Of a stretch of DNA of 64,000 nucleotides, positions 12,009 to 23,890 are shown one piece after another. The translations under genes and the position numbers were made by a program. Below the pieces are notes generated by a model, which saw only the letters and a list, made by a program, of their open reading frames with translations, ran no database searches and was not told the origin of the DNA. The DNA is from Brachionus sp. 'Tiscar' (lineage: Eukaryota > Rotifera > Eurotatoria > Ploima > Brachionidae). Location of the stretch: the NCBI GenBank assembly GCA_006352455.1, contig VANL01000088.1, positions 1-64,000 on the forward strand. Reading direction: 5' to 3'. The first letter of the stretch is position 1. The number at the start of each line of letters is the position of its first letter.

Positions 12009-15000
12009 AATTAGATTGTTTCCATGTTGAAATTTTTTAGGTTGTTAGCAAAAACGGCATTATGAATGTTTTAAGCAATTCGAGATTTCGTGCAAAGGGT
12101 GATTTAATAATTTAAATGTTTTAAGAGCATCGCTTGTAAATAGACTTTATCTAATATAAAAATTTTGTTAATCACTATTTAAGTTGAGTCAGATACAAAG
12201 TTTTTTTTTTTTTTTAATTCAAATTGAGTCAATTGATTTCCGGAAATTTAACCATTTTTTTTATCATTAAATTGATCTGATTATTTGCTTTGTTTGATTA
12301 ATTATTTGTTCAAACTATTGTTTAAATTATATTATTTATTAGTTTAAAATAAAAAGTAATTACAAAATTAAACTTTGAATTTTATTTGATAAAAAATGAA
12401 AAAAAATTAAAAAAAAAAAAAAAGCTTTTTTAGGAAGTAATTTTAATTCATTGATTAATTCAATTTCTAAAACAAAAAATAGTTTTTTTAACAATTTTTA
12501 AAAATATTTATTTGAAAAAACTAACAGTTTATGGTCTTTTTTTAAAGTATTAAATATCAGGCATTAAATATCAATATTAGCTTTTAAAGATGAAAAATTT
12601 TTAATCGCTTGATTGTTGGTGAAATTTTTCTACTGTTTTGTCTACATAAATTTAAATGTTCAATTTTTCCATCGAACTTTAATTTAAAATAAAACACTAT
12701 TAATTCGATTTATAATCAAATAATTAATTCAAAAAAATTCTAAATAATTTTTTTTTAACTATTTGTTTTAGTTTATATCCTTGCTATTAAGTGTCCATTC
12801 AACATTTTCAAAAGAGAAGAAACATAAAAAATTAAGTGTAAATTTTATATCTTAGATCGCTTCATTCGAATAAAAAAGTCTGTTGAAATTACTCACGATA
12901 CAAATTATTCATTCGTGAGATATCTAATTTTTAATTCATCTAATTTATAATTTGAATTTAATTTAAAATTAAGTTCTATTTTTAAAATGCGGAATTGAGA
13001 TTTTTTTTTGCAAAATTTATGTCCATATTTTATTTCATGGATCAAATTTAAAATAAAACTTTTATTTTGCTTTTATTAAGAAAAAATGTTATTTGGTTTC
13101 AATACAAAACAAATCGTTTAAAAGTTAAATGATACAAAAATTTTTAAATAAGTCTTTATTTTAGACACGCACATCTGTATTTATTGAAGCGGTAAAAAAT
13201 TCTGGACAAAAGCACTACATTATTATTTTCATTTCATGAATTATTAAAAAATAAATTTTATTGATTTAATCTTAATTATTTGTAAGTCAATGAATTGTTT
13301 GAAAATTATGTCCCTTAAGACTTTGATTAAGTTTGATGGACCATAATCATGGATTAGTAATCATAAAAAGAATGAGAGTACAAAACCGAAATAAATTCAA
13401 AATATGAGCTTTTATTTGAAATCTAAGCTCAACTATAATTCTATTGATTCTTCACATATCCTATTTTTTTACTAGACTATTTCAATAAATCGATATTCAA
13501 CAAAAAAAATCTTAGTTTTTATGGTTATATTATGATCAATTTTTTTCTAAAGTAAATTTCTAAAATTCAATTTTTTAACTTCGTTTTAATCGATCAGCAT
13601 ATTTTATCGTTTAATTTTATTCAAAAAAGAAACTTTACCTCTAAATTTATTTTTTCTTTCTAAAGTTTCTTGATTTTCATTTTGACATAAAACTTTAAAA
13701 ATTTATTTAGAAATGAAAGCTTTTTAATTTTAATTAATTTGATAACTAAACAAAATAATATTTTAAATAAAATTTTAGATTAAAATGAAATTAATTTAAT
13801 AAATAATCATATAGAAATAATTAATTTTAATCAAATTTTTTTTTCGTGAATCTCAATTAATTACATTAATAAAATCAGTAATTTAAATACAATTAAGATT
13901 CCTATTAGTTATTTTAATTAGAAAAATAATTATGTTAACTAAACTTTTTTCTATAAGACGATTATTCAAGAAATTTTCAAATCAAAGATCAAAACTATTT
14001 TCGACATTGAATTAAATAAGATTGAGTATACTTTTACAAGATTATTTTTACTAATGTTTTAATAGAATGACTATTAACTAAAAGTTGATAGCATATAAAA
14101 ATAATCATGCAAAAATAAAAATTTATTTTGTTGCCTTTTTCTTACCTTAAAAAATTAGATTTGAACCTCGATTTTTTAAATTAACAAAAGAAGTGTAATA
14201 AATTTTAAAGATCAAGAAATTTTTTGCTCAATAATATAGCATTGTTTAGCCTTTAGAAATAATTAATCACTTAAGCTTTTATTGATTCTGAAATTATAAC
14301 ATTTTTTGAATTAAATATTTATCCAGTATTTTACAGATTAATATTTAAAAAAAAAAAGACTATAAAAATCGATTTCTTATTTATCCGAATTTTTAAATTT
14401 AAAAAAAAAAAGGCTTTTTAAAATTTTTTATTCAATCGTTTCTACATGGGTGTAAATTGGATCAGCAAGCATAAAAATTGGGTCAAAAATTAATTTTTTT
14501 TTAAAGGATAGTTATCGGAACTAATCTTTGCAAAATTTACTAGTTACAAAAATTTTAATTTTTTAAGTTTAAAAAAAATAATATCTGTCGTCTAAGGGCA
14601 TATAATATCACTTTTCAACCAGAGATAAAGCTATTAGGTAATTTATATTTGGATAAAATTCGAGGCAAGTGTTTATTTAAGATAAAGAAAAAAGAAATAT
14701 AAAATATAATGAGTCATTTATTGATTTATTTAATTCTTTATTCAAATATGGAGCTTAAAAACAAAATAATTAATAATTCAAAAATTTATTCCAGAGAATA
14801 ATTTCACGATTTCGGGCATGCGCTGCCACGTTTGCAAGCAGCACCTTGATTTGAATTAGTCACCATAATAATTAGCATAATTTTTTCTTATTACTCACTA
14901 TATAGTTTAGCATAATTTATTCAAAGAGTTCTCTTATCTAAGTTATGAAATTCGGATTCGCTTGCATTCGATTTTAGCCATTTTTAGCCTTTAAAATAAT

Positions 15001-15334
15001 GTAAAAACAAGCGCATAATATATTTTTTTTATGAAAAAAAAAACAAAGCTTTTCAATTATGTTTTTTGCTTTTAACTGTAGTTTTTCTAAATCGATCAAC
15101 TACTAAATCAAGAGTTGCTCTCTCTCTTGTTTCTAATTCATTATTTCTCGTAGTTTCTAACACAAACCCGCTTGCAATATTTCAACGCAGTTTCATTACG
15201 ATTTTAAGTTTTTATTTAACATCGATTGAAAAACCCCCATCTTTCTAAAAGCTCACATGGTCCTTAAGACCGAATCTAAATGACAAGCTATTAGTTTTAT
15301 TGTTATTTTAGAATATTAATTAAATAAATAAATT
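12009..15334. other. AT-rich spacer between the two KANSL1-like genes
   Basis: Mostly A/T-rich without recognisable genes. One GC-richer island at 14800-14860 stands out; both strands are briefly open there (plus: MRCHVCKQHLDLN from 14819; minus: a 20-codon frame starting MVTNSNQGAACK). I cannot tell if it is an exon. A CTCTCTCTT-containing block at 15110-15250 and a TTATTTTAG acceptor ending at 15311 just before the ATG at 15335 may belong to a spliced 5' leader of the downstream gene. Confidence 0.35.
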
Positions 15335-17575
15335 ATGACCGCTTGCGAATTAATGGACACAAATCAAAATGAGACCATTAAAGAGAGCAAAACCCACCCG
15401 AGCATAAAGCTACCCAAGTTTTTGAGCTCGACACCGGCCCTGAACACACCACCCCCTGAGTCTTTAGACTTCTATCAAGAAATATCCCTGTCGGATATTT
15501 CTCTTAATCGGCTCGAGCATATAGTTGAGGATACGGGCTTTCAAGAGGACTCTGCACTCACCCCTCTTCTTCATACGCCGCCACAGTCTGCCGGTTTCTC
15601 TCAAGAGCGCAAAAACTTTCACAAGCTTAACTCAGAGTTTAGCTCCAAGCACTCTCTGTTCAAACTTAACTTAAAACGTTCTTTTAGTCGATTAAATCGC
15701 TTAAGACAAAACTATCTAAGCGAAAAATCGGCCAAAAGCCACGAATTGGCCTATGAGCTCGAAAAGAACAAACTCGAATCGGACAATGACTTGACTGATG
15801 ATGAAACAGAATTGCATGACCGCTCGTTTTGGTCATCGACGCGTCTAAGAATCGGCTCCGAGTGGAGTCGATGTAGACAAAAAATTAGTCTTATAGAGAC
15901 CAGAAAAAATTCACTGAGCCAAACCAAGTCTACCAGGCTCATTAACATCAAAAATCAATTAAAAAATCTATCGACTAAAAACACAAAAGCTATCGAATAT
16001 TTTAGAACAAATGTGTTAAAGTCAAACTGTACGTGTGATTCAGCCATTAGTAAACAAGAAATGTGTATATTTTGCAGCATGGAACGCATGTCAATACCGA
16101 ACAAAGAACTTAAGCGAACTATAGATGATATTTATCTTGACCATTCCTATACTAAATTGCCTAAACTGCACTCATCTAATGAAACTGTAAATGATTTAGA
16201 TTTTTTGAATTGTGTGGATGACGATGCTCTTAATAAAATGGTCAATGATCGTTTGGACAAGATATTTAACTCGGTCGATTATTTTCCCCAAAAAGACCAA
16301 GACTTGCCCAACTTAACCTCTGAAGAGTAATTTTTTCCAACTTTAATAGATTAAAGCTTTTAAATCGACTTTAAATTAATTACTTTTTGGTTTTTATTAA
16401 ATTAATCAAAATATTGCGTCACTCAACCAAATTTTTAGTTTGTAAATTTTCTTATGAACATTTTTAAAACTAAATTTTAAATTAAATTATTTATTTTTTA
16501 TAACAATTTTTTTTATTGACTATTTGTGTGCAGGTTTTATTTGTAAATATGGAATTATGAACTAGCGCGGAAAAAGCCGGATAAAATTTTATCTCAAACA
16601 AAAAAAAAAATATTTTGATTAATTTTTAAAAATTTTCCAATCCCAAAATGTCGATTAAGCTATCTATTTGAGCTATGTGAAATTTAAAATACAAAAAATC
16701 TGATCAATTCTTTCAAAAATTAAGCTTAATATCTTGAATTTTTTTTTTTTTTACATTTGAATTTTAGTTAATTATTTTATTTTGATTCAGTCAAAGAGCT
16801 TTTTAAGAATTTTAAAATGTCACGTTTTCAATTTTAGTCTTTTAATTTTGATCGAATCCTTCATATTAATTTGTATTTATTTATTTTTGTACTTTAAAAT
16901 TCACACAGCTATCTATTTTTGCCTTTCTAAAAAAAATAAAATTTACATTCTAGACTTATGGAATACTTTGAAGACACATTCGAGCCTGGTTTACTGAACG
17001 TTGAAAATGTGCGTCCGATTAAGCCGAGCAAGAAGATTAAAACCTACAATGAGACAAAGTTAAAAGAATTTCGCTATGGCGCTAAAAAAACTGCTTTTAG
17101 TCAAAGACAATTAGCTGGTGAGAAAGAATGTTCTAAAGCTAAGAAAGTGGCTCGTTCGCGTAGCTCAAGTGCATCTGTGCTGAACGATGATGCTCAGTTT
17201 ATTTCATCTAACACAAACAAATACGACATAAACAACATTTTGATACCTAATGAATTGATCAGCAACCAAAAAATAGCATGTATGCCGGTTCACAAGATCA
17301 CAACTCCAAGCTGGCGAATAGTTGATATTGACCCTCTATGTGATGGTCCTAAGCCCGATGAGGAATTGGACGACACTTCTTATTTACATAGGCATAAAAT
17401 AATAGAAATGAAAGAAAAAATAAATTTTTCAAATTTAAAAAATTCATTTGACTCCAATTTAAAAGATTATGAATCGACTTTGTTCAGTAATGAAACAAAT
17501 AAAAAAACTGAATGGCCTGAGCGAAAGTTTCCCCTGAGTGACCAAGACTATAAGCTAATGGTTGATGAGAGCTAG
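15335..17575 (+). CDS. KANSL1/NSL1-like protein with PEHE domain (copy B)
   Basis: Exons 15335-16326 and 16954-17575 join in frame (donor GA|GTAATT, acceptor TTCTAG|A) to give 536 residues plus stop; the 627-bp intron is long for this locus. The PEHE core is YDINNILIP (about 421-429) followed by KITTPSWRIVDID, which is closer to the vertebrate KANSL1 pattern (ITPSWR-x-V-D) than copy A. The closing block is TEWPERKFPL (about 516-525). Before it lies a basic stretch (PSKKIKTY, VARSRSSS). The N-terminal exon has two TPP motifs (NTPPPES at about 37-43, HTPPQS at about 80-85), a Lys/Arg helix-forming region and the cluster CTC-x9-CIFC (232-247). Same architecture as copy A, so these are tandem paralogues; the predicted role is again MOF/KAT8 recruitment in the nucleus. 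Confidence 0.86.
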
Positions 17576-18192
17576 AACTTGATAGACAAGTGTTTTTTTT
17601 AAAAGAGCTTCCTGGTACTTAGACAAATCTCGAGCTAAAAGTTTGAATTTGTTCACAGATTACTAATCGTTGTCTAATTAATGGTTATTCGGATGACTTA
17701 ATCAATAGAAATAAAAAAAAAACAGTCATTAAAAATATGTTTAGATGTTTTTTGAATTGTATATATTTTTTTTTAAAATTAATTTGTAACAAGTCCGTAT
17801 AAAAAAACATTATTTTTTTGAATATTTTTTGACATTAGACCGGTTAGCTTAAAGTCACGATAATTTTCCCATTTTGATGTGTTTTCGATTAGAAATTAAA
17901 CCGGTACTCGAGTCTTTTTAAGTCGAGTGCAGACTCGGGTAAAAATAAACTTTTTTCTTTTGTTTTAAAGAATGATTTTCAAATTTTTCTTAGATGTTTA
18001 GTTAATTTTTTTGTCCTTTATTCTTTAATTTTACTTTATTATTTCTAGTTTTTAATTTTGAATTATATTTTAAAAATTAACAAAAAAAAAAAATAAAAAC
18101 TTGACTAAAAAAGCCTAAAAATTATTTTTTAATTTGACTAAATTTAACTAAAAAACCCGAAATCGTGTCAAAAATGTTTTTAACTTACCATC
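17576..18192. other. Convergent 3' intergenic stretch
   Basis: Separates the 3' ends of KANSL1-like copy B (+) and PITHD1 (-). It is A/T-rich, with one GC-richer patch at about 17835-17945 containing GTCGAGTGCAGACTCGGG, which could fold locally. No gene seen. Confidence 0.35.
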
Positions 18193-20333
18193 TTACGAAA
18201 CATTATGAAAAAATGATTCAGTAATGTTTGTTTTATGATCTGCTGGATTTGGTTTTGCCTCATAGCTTGTGATAACAACTTGTTGCCGTAGTCCCTTGTG
18301 GCAATTTAAAAATATTCATACTCTAAATAATGTTAGCCTTACCGCCAAAAATTCTCCCTTGAGACCAATATAATAAACAGTTGTTTGGACATCATTATCA
18401 TTGGCATAGTTTCTCGGAATATAAATCGATAAGTGACTGACTGATGAAAACTTAACCATTCTTTGTTTATTTAAAATTAATAAATGTTCTAATATTTATA
18501 TTTGATATACTTCAACGGATAAGCTACAATTCCCTCTGGATCTTTTACTAACTCAATTTCTTGATCACATTCGGTTCTTACATCATCAAAAGTCATGAAT
18601 GGTTTATTTTTGAATCTTGTTTGTTTGAATAAATAAATTAAAATTGATTATAAAATTAATAATTTTATTTTGGATTCTTAAAGAATATTCTTCTTGACGA
18701 CCATTAAAATGACGAACAGGGTCGTTGGACTACCTGATTACTGAAACTTACTCTTAAGCTTACAAAAAAAAAAGAAAAAAAAAGGTTGATTCTGACTGAA
18801 AACTTCTTTTCAATTGAAAAATTTAACTAGTATAAAAAAAAATTGATTTTTAAAATAAATTTTCAATGCAAAATGAACCTAACTAATTAGTTCGAGCATA
18901 TTTTTACTATCTCGGTCTATTAAATAATCATTCTCTGTAAAAATAAACAATTTTGGCAATTTATTGTTTTTATTTTTTCTAAAATTAAACCTCACCTAGA
19001 CTAGGCAGTGCATGTTTGGAATCAAAGAATGAAAAGAGATGTGAATGCATCAGAGAAGGTACAAGAGAGGGCAACAAAAATACCTAATGATGCAAATAAC
19101 ATCAGAGTCCAGGGAGAAAGAATGTATTTTCCCAAACAGGACAGTTTCGCAAAAGAATAAGTTGCCATAAAATGTGGTGAAAACTAAGTCAACCGCTGGT
19201 TTCAATATGGCTTTAGATAAGATCAATGGAATTGACTGCTATAGCTCCAAACGATCAAATGGCGGTGATTGGCTCAGACATTATACATGTAAGGTATTGC
19301 AGCTACTAACACTACTACTTATTGTTCCAAAATTGTATATTAGTGTGTTGAAAAAGAGTTAATTTTATATTCTGAAAAAATTGATGAGTGTTTATATACT
19401 TATGTGATGGAACAAATGTCATGGAAGAAAAGCCCCAACATGTCTTTAAAAGGCAAAGTTGTGATGGTATTGAATTTATTATTTTAAATGATTAGATTAG
19501 AAGAAAAAAAATAGGGTTTTTATGTCAAATCTATTATAATGGTATTTTGGATTGTTTTACATCTTCTCGTGTGTGTTGTGATCAGAGTTGGTCAAAAGTC
19601 AAAGTAAAGCCTTAACTTTGACTTGACTTGAAAATTTGTAGCCTAGTGAAAAAAATGACCGTAATAAAATAAAAAGCCTTTAGACCAACTCAAGTTTTTA
19701 TTTTAATTTGTTTAGATTTGATCTATAAAAAGAAAAAAAGACATATTTTTAGTAGATTTTAGCTAAAAAAAAAGCCCAATTTTTTTGTAAATTAAATTGA
19801 CCAAACAATTTCTAAAATCAACTTACAATTTTAGATTAAACGGATGCGATTCATTATTTTCACCGATTAAAACTATACTTTTTATTTTAACTGTTCCAGC
19901 GAATCTAAATCAAAATCAAATAGTTTAAAAATTATTAAGTTAATTTGAAACTTATTTATGGATTAATTTAATCTTAGAAAAAAATGTTAATTTATATTTA
20001 AAAACTGTTTAAATTAGATACTCAAAAATTTTAATTAAAAGAAAAAATTACGGTATGTTGAATAAAAGCTCCTGGTCAGCATCACTTTTGACACACTTAA
20101 AGTTTAATCAATTTTTTTTAAATTAATATTTGCACAATTATATAAAATACATGTTCTCTGATAAGTCTGTCTTCCCATGAGCGGAAAATTTTTTTACACG
20201 AGCCGTCAGTTTCTTCATTTAAACACTGGACATTTTCCAAATCAATCTTGCAAAACAAATTCCATTCTTCACTTTGATCATTAGCTGATTGATGATCACA
20301 ATTTTCTTTATTACAATTATGACGAAAAGCCAT
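18193..20333 (-). CDS. PITHD1: PITH domain-containing protein 1
   Basis: Six minus-strand exons, 20333-20151, 20095-20052, 19904-19827, 18615-18511, 18460-18343 and 18294-18193, keep frame throughout and give 209 residues (human PITHD1 has 211). The match to the family runs the whole length: IDLENVQCLNE near the start, WEDRLI, SDADQELLFNIPFAGTVKIK, GENNESHP, FMTFDD, DQEI, FSSVSHLSIYIPRNY, YYIGLKGEF and the ending YEAKPNPADH. PITH domains are beta-sandwich modules linked to proteasome and redox proteins; the human protein has been tied to RUNX1 activation, but its biochemical role is unclear. The third intron is about 1.2 kb, far longer than its neighbours, and carries a retrotransposon relic in the opposite orientation. 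ERAL1 lies 115 bp upstream on the same strand. Confidence 0.92.
18990..19370 (+). pseudogene. Decayed non-LTR retrotransposon RT fragment inside PITHD1 intron 3
   Basis: From about 19008 the plus strand reads VHVWNQRMKRDVNASEKVQE and then RATKIP, which is the typical LINE segment around W-x-P-x-x-x-x-D-x-x-x-x-E-x-V-Q-x-R-A-T-K that follows the RT catalytic core. After it the frame is broken by stops and shifts; a later piece from 19189 (FNMALDKINGIDC) also resembles the downstream LINE region. It is antisense to PITHD1 and confined to its third intron. It is too decayed to be active. Confidence 0.7.
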
Positions 20334-20448
20334 TCTTATTTCAACAAGAATAAAAAAATTTAACTTAGCTAAAAATATTTACAAACCAACTGGGCTTTAT
20401 TACAGTCGGTATTTTAATAAAATAATTTATTTTTACATTTAATTAATT
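20334..20448 (-). promoter_or_regulatory. Short ERAL1-PITHD1 gap with poly(A) signal and acceptor-like site
   Basis: Only 115 bp separate the ERAL1 stop from the PITHD1 start. On the minus strand an AATAAA (20401-20396) lies about 50 bp after the ERAL1 stop, and 26 bp further a TATTTTTAG acceptor-like site (AG at 20370-20369) lies 36 bp before the PITHD1 ATG. Close spacing of poly(A) signal and acceptor is what a trans-spliced operon would look like, but a compact promoter with a 5' UTR would also explain it. Confidence 0.45.
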
Positions 20449-22545
20449 TTATTTCTTTGGACGATCAATTACAATTAATTTTAGCTTGACTTCGCTATGA
20501 AATGTATTTGCTATTTCTTGTCTAGCTTGTTCGCGCACAGCTCTCAATTTGCTTCCATTATTTTGAAACAAAACACCCTTAAAAAAATTTCAAATATGTT
20601 CCAATTAAGTTTAAGACTTAGACTACCATGTGTCTTCGAAGATTAAATTTATTCTCGCCTGGTAACAAATTGATGACAATATTTAAACAGTCGCCTTCAT
20701 CTACTTCCCAATAGGCTGTCTCAACTCCAACTTCATATGGAACCTCATTGTCATAGTTTTCCAATAATTTTTCTCTTACACACATTTCAGCAATATCTTG
20801 TGGCATTTGATCAGTTACTAAACTTCTACTAAAAATCCATTCAGCTGGCTTTGCTCGAGAAAACAAATATCGCTTGAGTTCATCGATTCCCTCATCGTTT
20901 TTAGCTGATATCATAAACACTTGGTTAAAATATGGCCAATGTGATTTTTCACGAACTAAAACTCCCAACGCTGATAGCTTTTTGTAATAAAGATGCCAAT
21001 CTGTGGTTTTTAAAAGATCTCTTTTGAACTCAATAGGTGATATGTCTTCAATGCGTCTCAATATTTGCGTTTCTTCATCAGGATTACTCGATTGAACAAT
21101 TGAATTTATCAGAGCTATATCTTGATTTTGACTAACTGAATTTTTTGGATTCAAATTTTCAGGTAAAATTTCTCCTTTGAGCTTTTCAATGGTAATTCTG
21201 TTGTCTTCAGTAATCAAATCAACTTCATACTGATCGCTATTGATCATTATTTTGTCCTTGTTTTTGAACAAATAATCTTCGCATTGCCTCAACTCATCCA
21301 AGAGGCCAAGAATTTGCTTATTTTGTTTGCTATCTTTTAGTTGGATGTTCATTTTTTCAGCAGTTTTTAAAAACAAATTTTCATAATCTATGTCCTTTAG
21401 TGATTTGTTTGATATTCTAGCCCTTTTAGATTTATCTTTGCTTAGAAATTCTTTGCCATTTAGCCGACCTCCAGTCAAATTAGAAACCAAATCAAGTAAA
21501 ACATTTTTGTTCTTTAGTTTATCAATTTTGTTCAAGATTAAAATGGACTCTTTTTCTGGATTTGCAAACAAACACTTGAGAATTTCTTTATCAATTCTAT
21601 TTCGAGAATATTCATCGGATACATCGTGCACAACACACACCAGATCTGCCTCCCATAAGCTTGAGTGTGGATCTACTATAAATTGACGATCTAAATTAAA
21701 TCTAAATTTGCGGTTAATTTTATTTTAAATTTTAAATTAAATGCCTCAGAATTATAATTTAAATTTAGTTCTCAAAAATTTATAATTTGAGGCATCATTC
21801 TCACTTTTTTTGCTTTCTGAAAGATAAAAGTCCAGGCGTATCCAATATGAGCTTAAATTAAATTAAAGAAAATTATTTAATTGCGTTTTATTATATAATT
21901 GCAGATATGGTTTTAAAAGTACAAAATTTAAGCACTATCTACTAATTAATAGAAATTAAAGTCAATGGAAAAAGATTTAAAATTCAACTTAATAGTTTGT
22001 TCATCTGAAAAGGATTTTAATATTAATTTATACTAAAACAATTATTTAACTAGAGAGTATTTTGAAAAAATAATGTAATTACCAGTTGGGTATCATCATT
22101 AGTTATTACACCAGTAACTTTGTTTTTGGTTGTATTAATGCGACTAGAGACAGAACTTATCTAGTAAAAATAAAGTATAAAAATGTTTTCAATTTTTATT
22201 TTTAAAATACTCTTCTGTTAATAATCCTATTGACCATGGTACTTTTACCAGAATTAGGTACACCAAGAATTCCAACTTTTAATAATTTTGGTTCATCTGG
22301 CATTTCAGGCTGTTTAACATATAATAGTTCTTGTTCAGCTAAAATCAAATTTAGAAAAGCTAATTTGATTTTTCTTTTAGTAAATATTTACCAGTAGTTC
22401 GTCCTATAGTTGGTTTTGACACATCAATATTCGGATGAACTATTTTATCAATTTGGTAATTTGAAGCTGTTTTTGAAAAACTTTTTGATGATTTTTTCCA
22501 TATTTGGTCAATTGAATAGACTTTTAAAAATCGTACCGACTTCAT
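20449..22545 (-). CDS. ERAL1: ERAL1, Era-like mitochondrial GTPase and rRNA chaperone
   Basis: Six exons, 22545-22392, 22338-22211, 22160-22083, 21851-21811, 21701-20627 and 20577-20449, give 534 residues. The Era GTPase motifs are complete: G1 GVPNSGKST (77-85), G2 INTTK (102-106), G3 DTPGL (124-128), G4 NKID (191-194) and G5 SAK (399-401). The C-terminus has the Era PQDIAEMCVREKLL helix and a KH domain with QNNGSKL in the loop position. The first 35 residues are basic and Ser-rich, consistent with a mitochondrial targeting sequence. ERAL1 binds the 3' end of the small mitochondrial rRNA and assists 28S subunit assembly. The segment between G4 and G5 is about 200 residues, much longer than in bacterial Era and longer than in human ERAL1 (437 residues in total). 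Confidence 0.93.
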
Positions 22546-23489
22546 ACCCTTTATTTGAAAATATGTTGAAATTTATTAAATCTAAGATTAAAAATAAAAA
22601 TATTAAATTTTTTTACTTATTTAATTTATTCTAATTACAAAAATAAAAAATTTGTAAATTGAGATCTTTAACTCTGTTGGGTTATTAATTTCAGAATATT
22701 GGTGTTTATGTTTGCGAATCTGTGTATGTTAGGAAAAAAAAATTTTGCAAGCCTAAATTAAAGTTATGTTAATTGTGCCAAAATGAAAAAATAATTAATT
22801 TTATAAAAAAGTTTCAAAATAAAAAATATTTATTTTGGGTTTTAATTTATCAACTTCAAATTAACTAAATTAATTAAAGCAATTATTCCCAGTTGAATTA
22901 TAAATTTAAAATATTTTAAAATCAATAGAATTCTTTATTTTTAATAAATAAAAAGTATTTAGGTTTTTTTTTATTAATTGATAAATTTTTACAAATTAAT
23001 AAAGTGAAATTAGGCCCTTTATAAAATTAGCTTTTAATTTTAAATTTTAATTTCTACAAACTATTTATCTGTACTAAATTAATGTTTAAAAATTAAATCA
23101 AATATTTAATTTAAATTTTTGCAATTAAATGATATCAAAGGATACTAAAATTTTTAAAGCTAAATTAAAGTTAAAAAAAGTTCAAATTTGAATTCTCGTA
23201 TCAAAATTAGAAATTTTATTCCAAAATTTTTAAAAATTACGCTGATATTTTTAAAAATTGAAACTTTAGGAAGAGAAAATTTCAATACTGATCTCTTGAT
23301 CATTAGTTATTAATTAATATAAGTTTAAGCTCCTTTGATTGTTTAAATTAGACACTCCTAAAATTATTAATTTCTTGAGTCTTTTATTTTGAAAATTTTA
23401 TGCTGAAAAGCATAAGGAATGCATTTTAAATTTATAAACTCTTTTCTCAAAAAATTTTAACCCTATGCACTACGAAAGTAATGTTCATA
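22546..23489. other. AT-rich intergenic stretch
   Basis: Upstream of ERAL1. Nearly pure A/T-rich sequence with no gene or clear repeat that I can support. Confidence 0.35.
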
Positions 23490-23680
23490 AACACTGAGTT
23501 AGATGTCAAGAAAGACTACAGTGGCTTGGAGACGTACTTAGAAAGTGAAAAACATGTAAACTATAAAGAGGTATTCAATAACCTCCTCTGGAGCAACGCA
23601 AAGTAGGAATCATAAAAAATAGAGGTCAGCAATAACGAAAAAGCTTAATGAAATAGTAATGACATGGGGAGAAGCATAAT
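23490..23680 (+). pseudogene. Decayed non-LTR retrotransposon 3' ORF fragment
   Basis: The frame at about 23503-23550 reads RCQERLQWLGDVLRK, matching the common LINE motif R-L-x-W-L-G-H-V-x-R. At 23620-23676 the sequence reads RSAITKKLNEIV then MTWGEA after a TAG; this corresponds to WRSTITKELIEMG and MTWEEA at 102-160 in this window, with the tryptophan codon TGG changed to TAG. Several further stops separate the two blocks. The DNA of the last 60 bp is visibly similar to 101-160. It belongs to the same element family as the relic at 1-230. Confidence 0.75.
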
Positions 23681-23701
23681 TTCTTTAAATAATGTCTCGT
23701 G

Positions 23702-23890
23702 AAAATTGAAGTTTATAAAAAATTAAAATGATCAAACTCAAAAATTATCTTTTAAAAAAGGGTTATAATATTTTTGTGCAAATTATATTTTCCAGAAAAA
23801 TTTTTTGAAATTATTTTACGTCAATATGGATATAATGGTTTAACATGTTTTGCTACGCATAAAAACATATCTCTGCACCAAATTTATCAA
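23702..23890 (+). repeat. Dispersed repeat, possibly the 3' UTR of the neighbouring LINE
   Basis: Starts about 20 bp after the retrotransposon coding relic. It shares two blocks in the same order with 36702-37030: AAATTGAAGTTT followed by AATTAAAATGATCA and CTCAAAA, and later ATGGTTTAACAT followed by GCTACxCAT and TCTCTGCA. The position directly behind the LINE ORF end suggests a LINE 3' UTR. The rest of the stretch up to the TBL2 gene at 24427 is A/T-rich without further features. Confidence 0.5.

Noticed and set aside
15066..15248. Open frame of 60 codons upstream of KANSL1-like copy B
   Set aside because: No family resemblance and no consistent splice link to the 15335 start; treated as possible 5' leader only.
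19174..19362. Open frame of 62 codons as a separate gene
   Set aside because: Falls within the retrotransposon relic in PITHD1 intron 3; the upstream RT motif and broken frames show it is pseudogenic.
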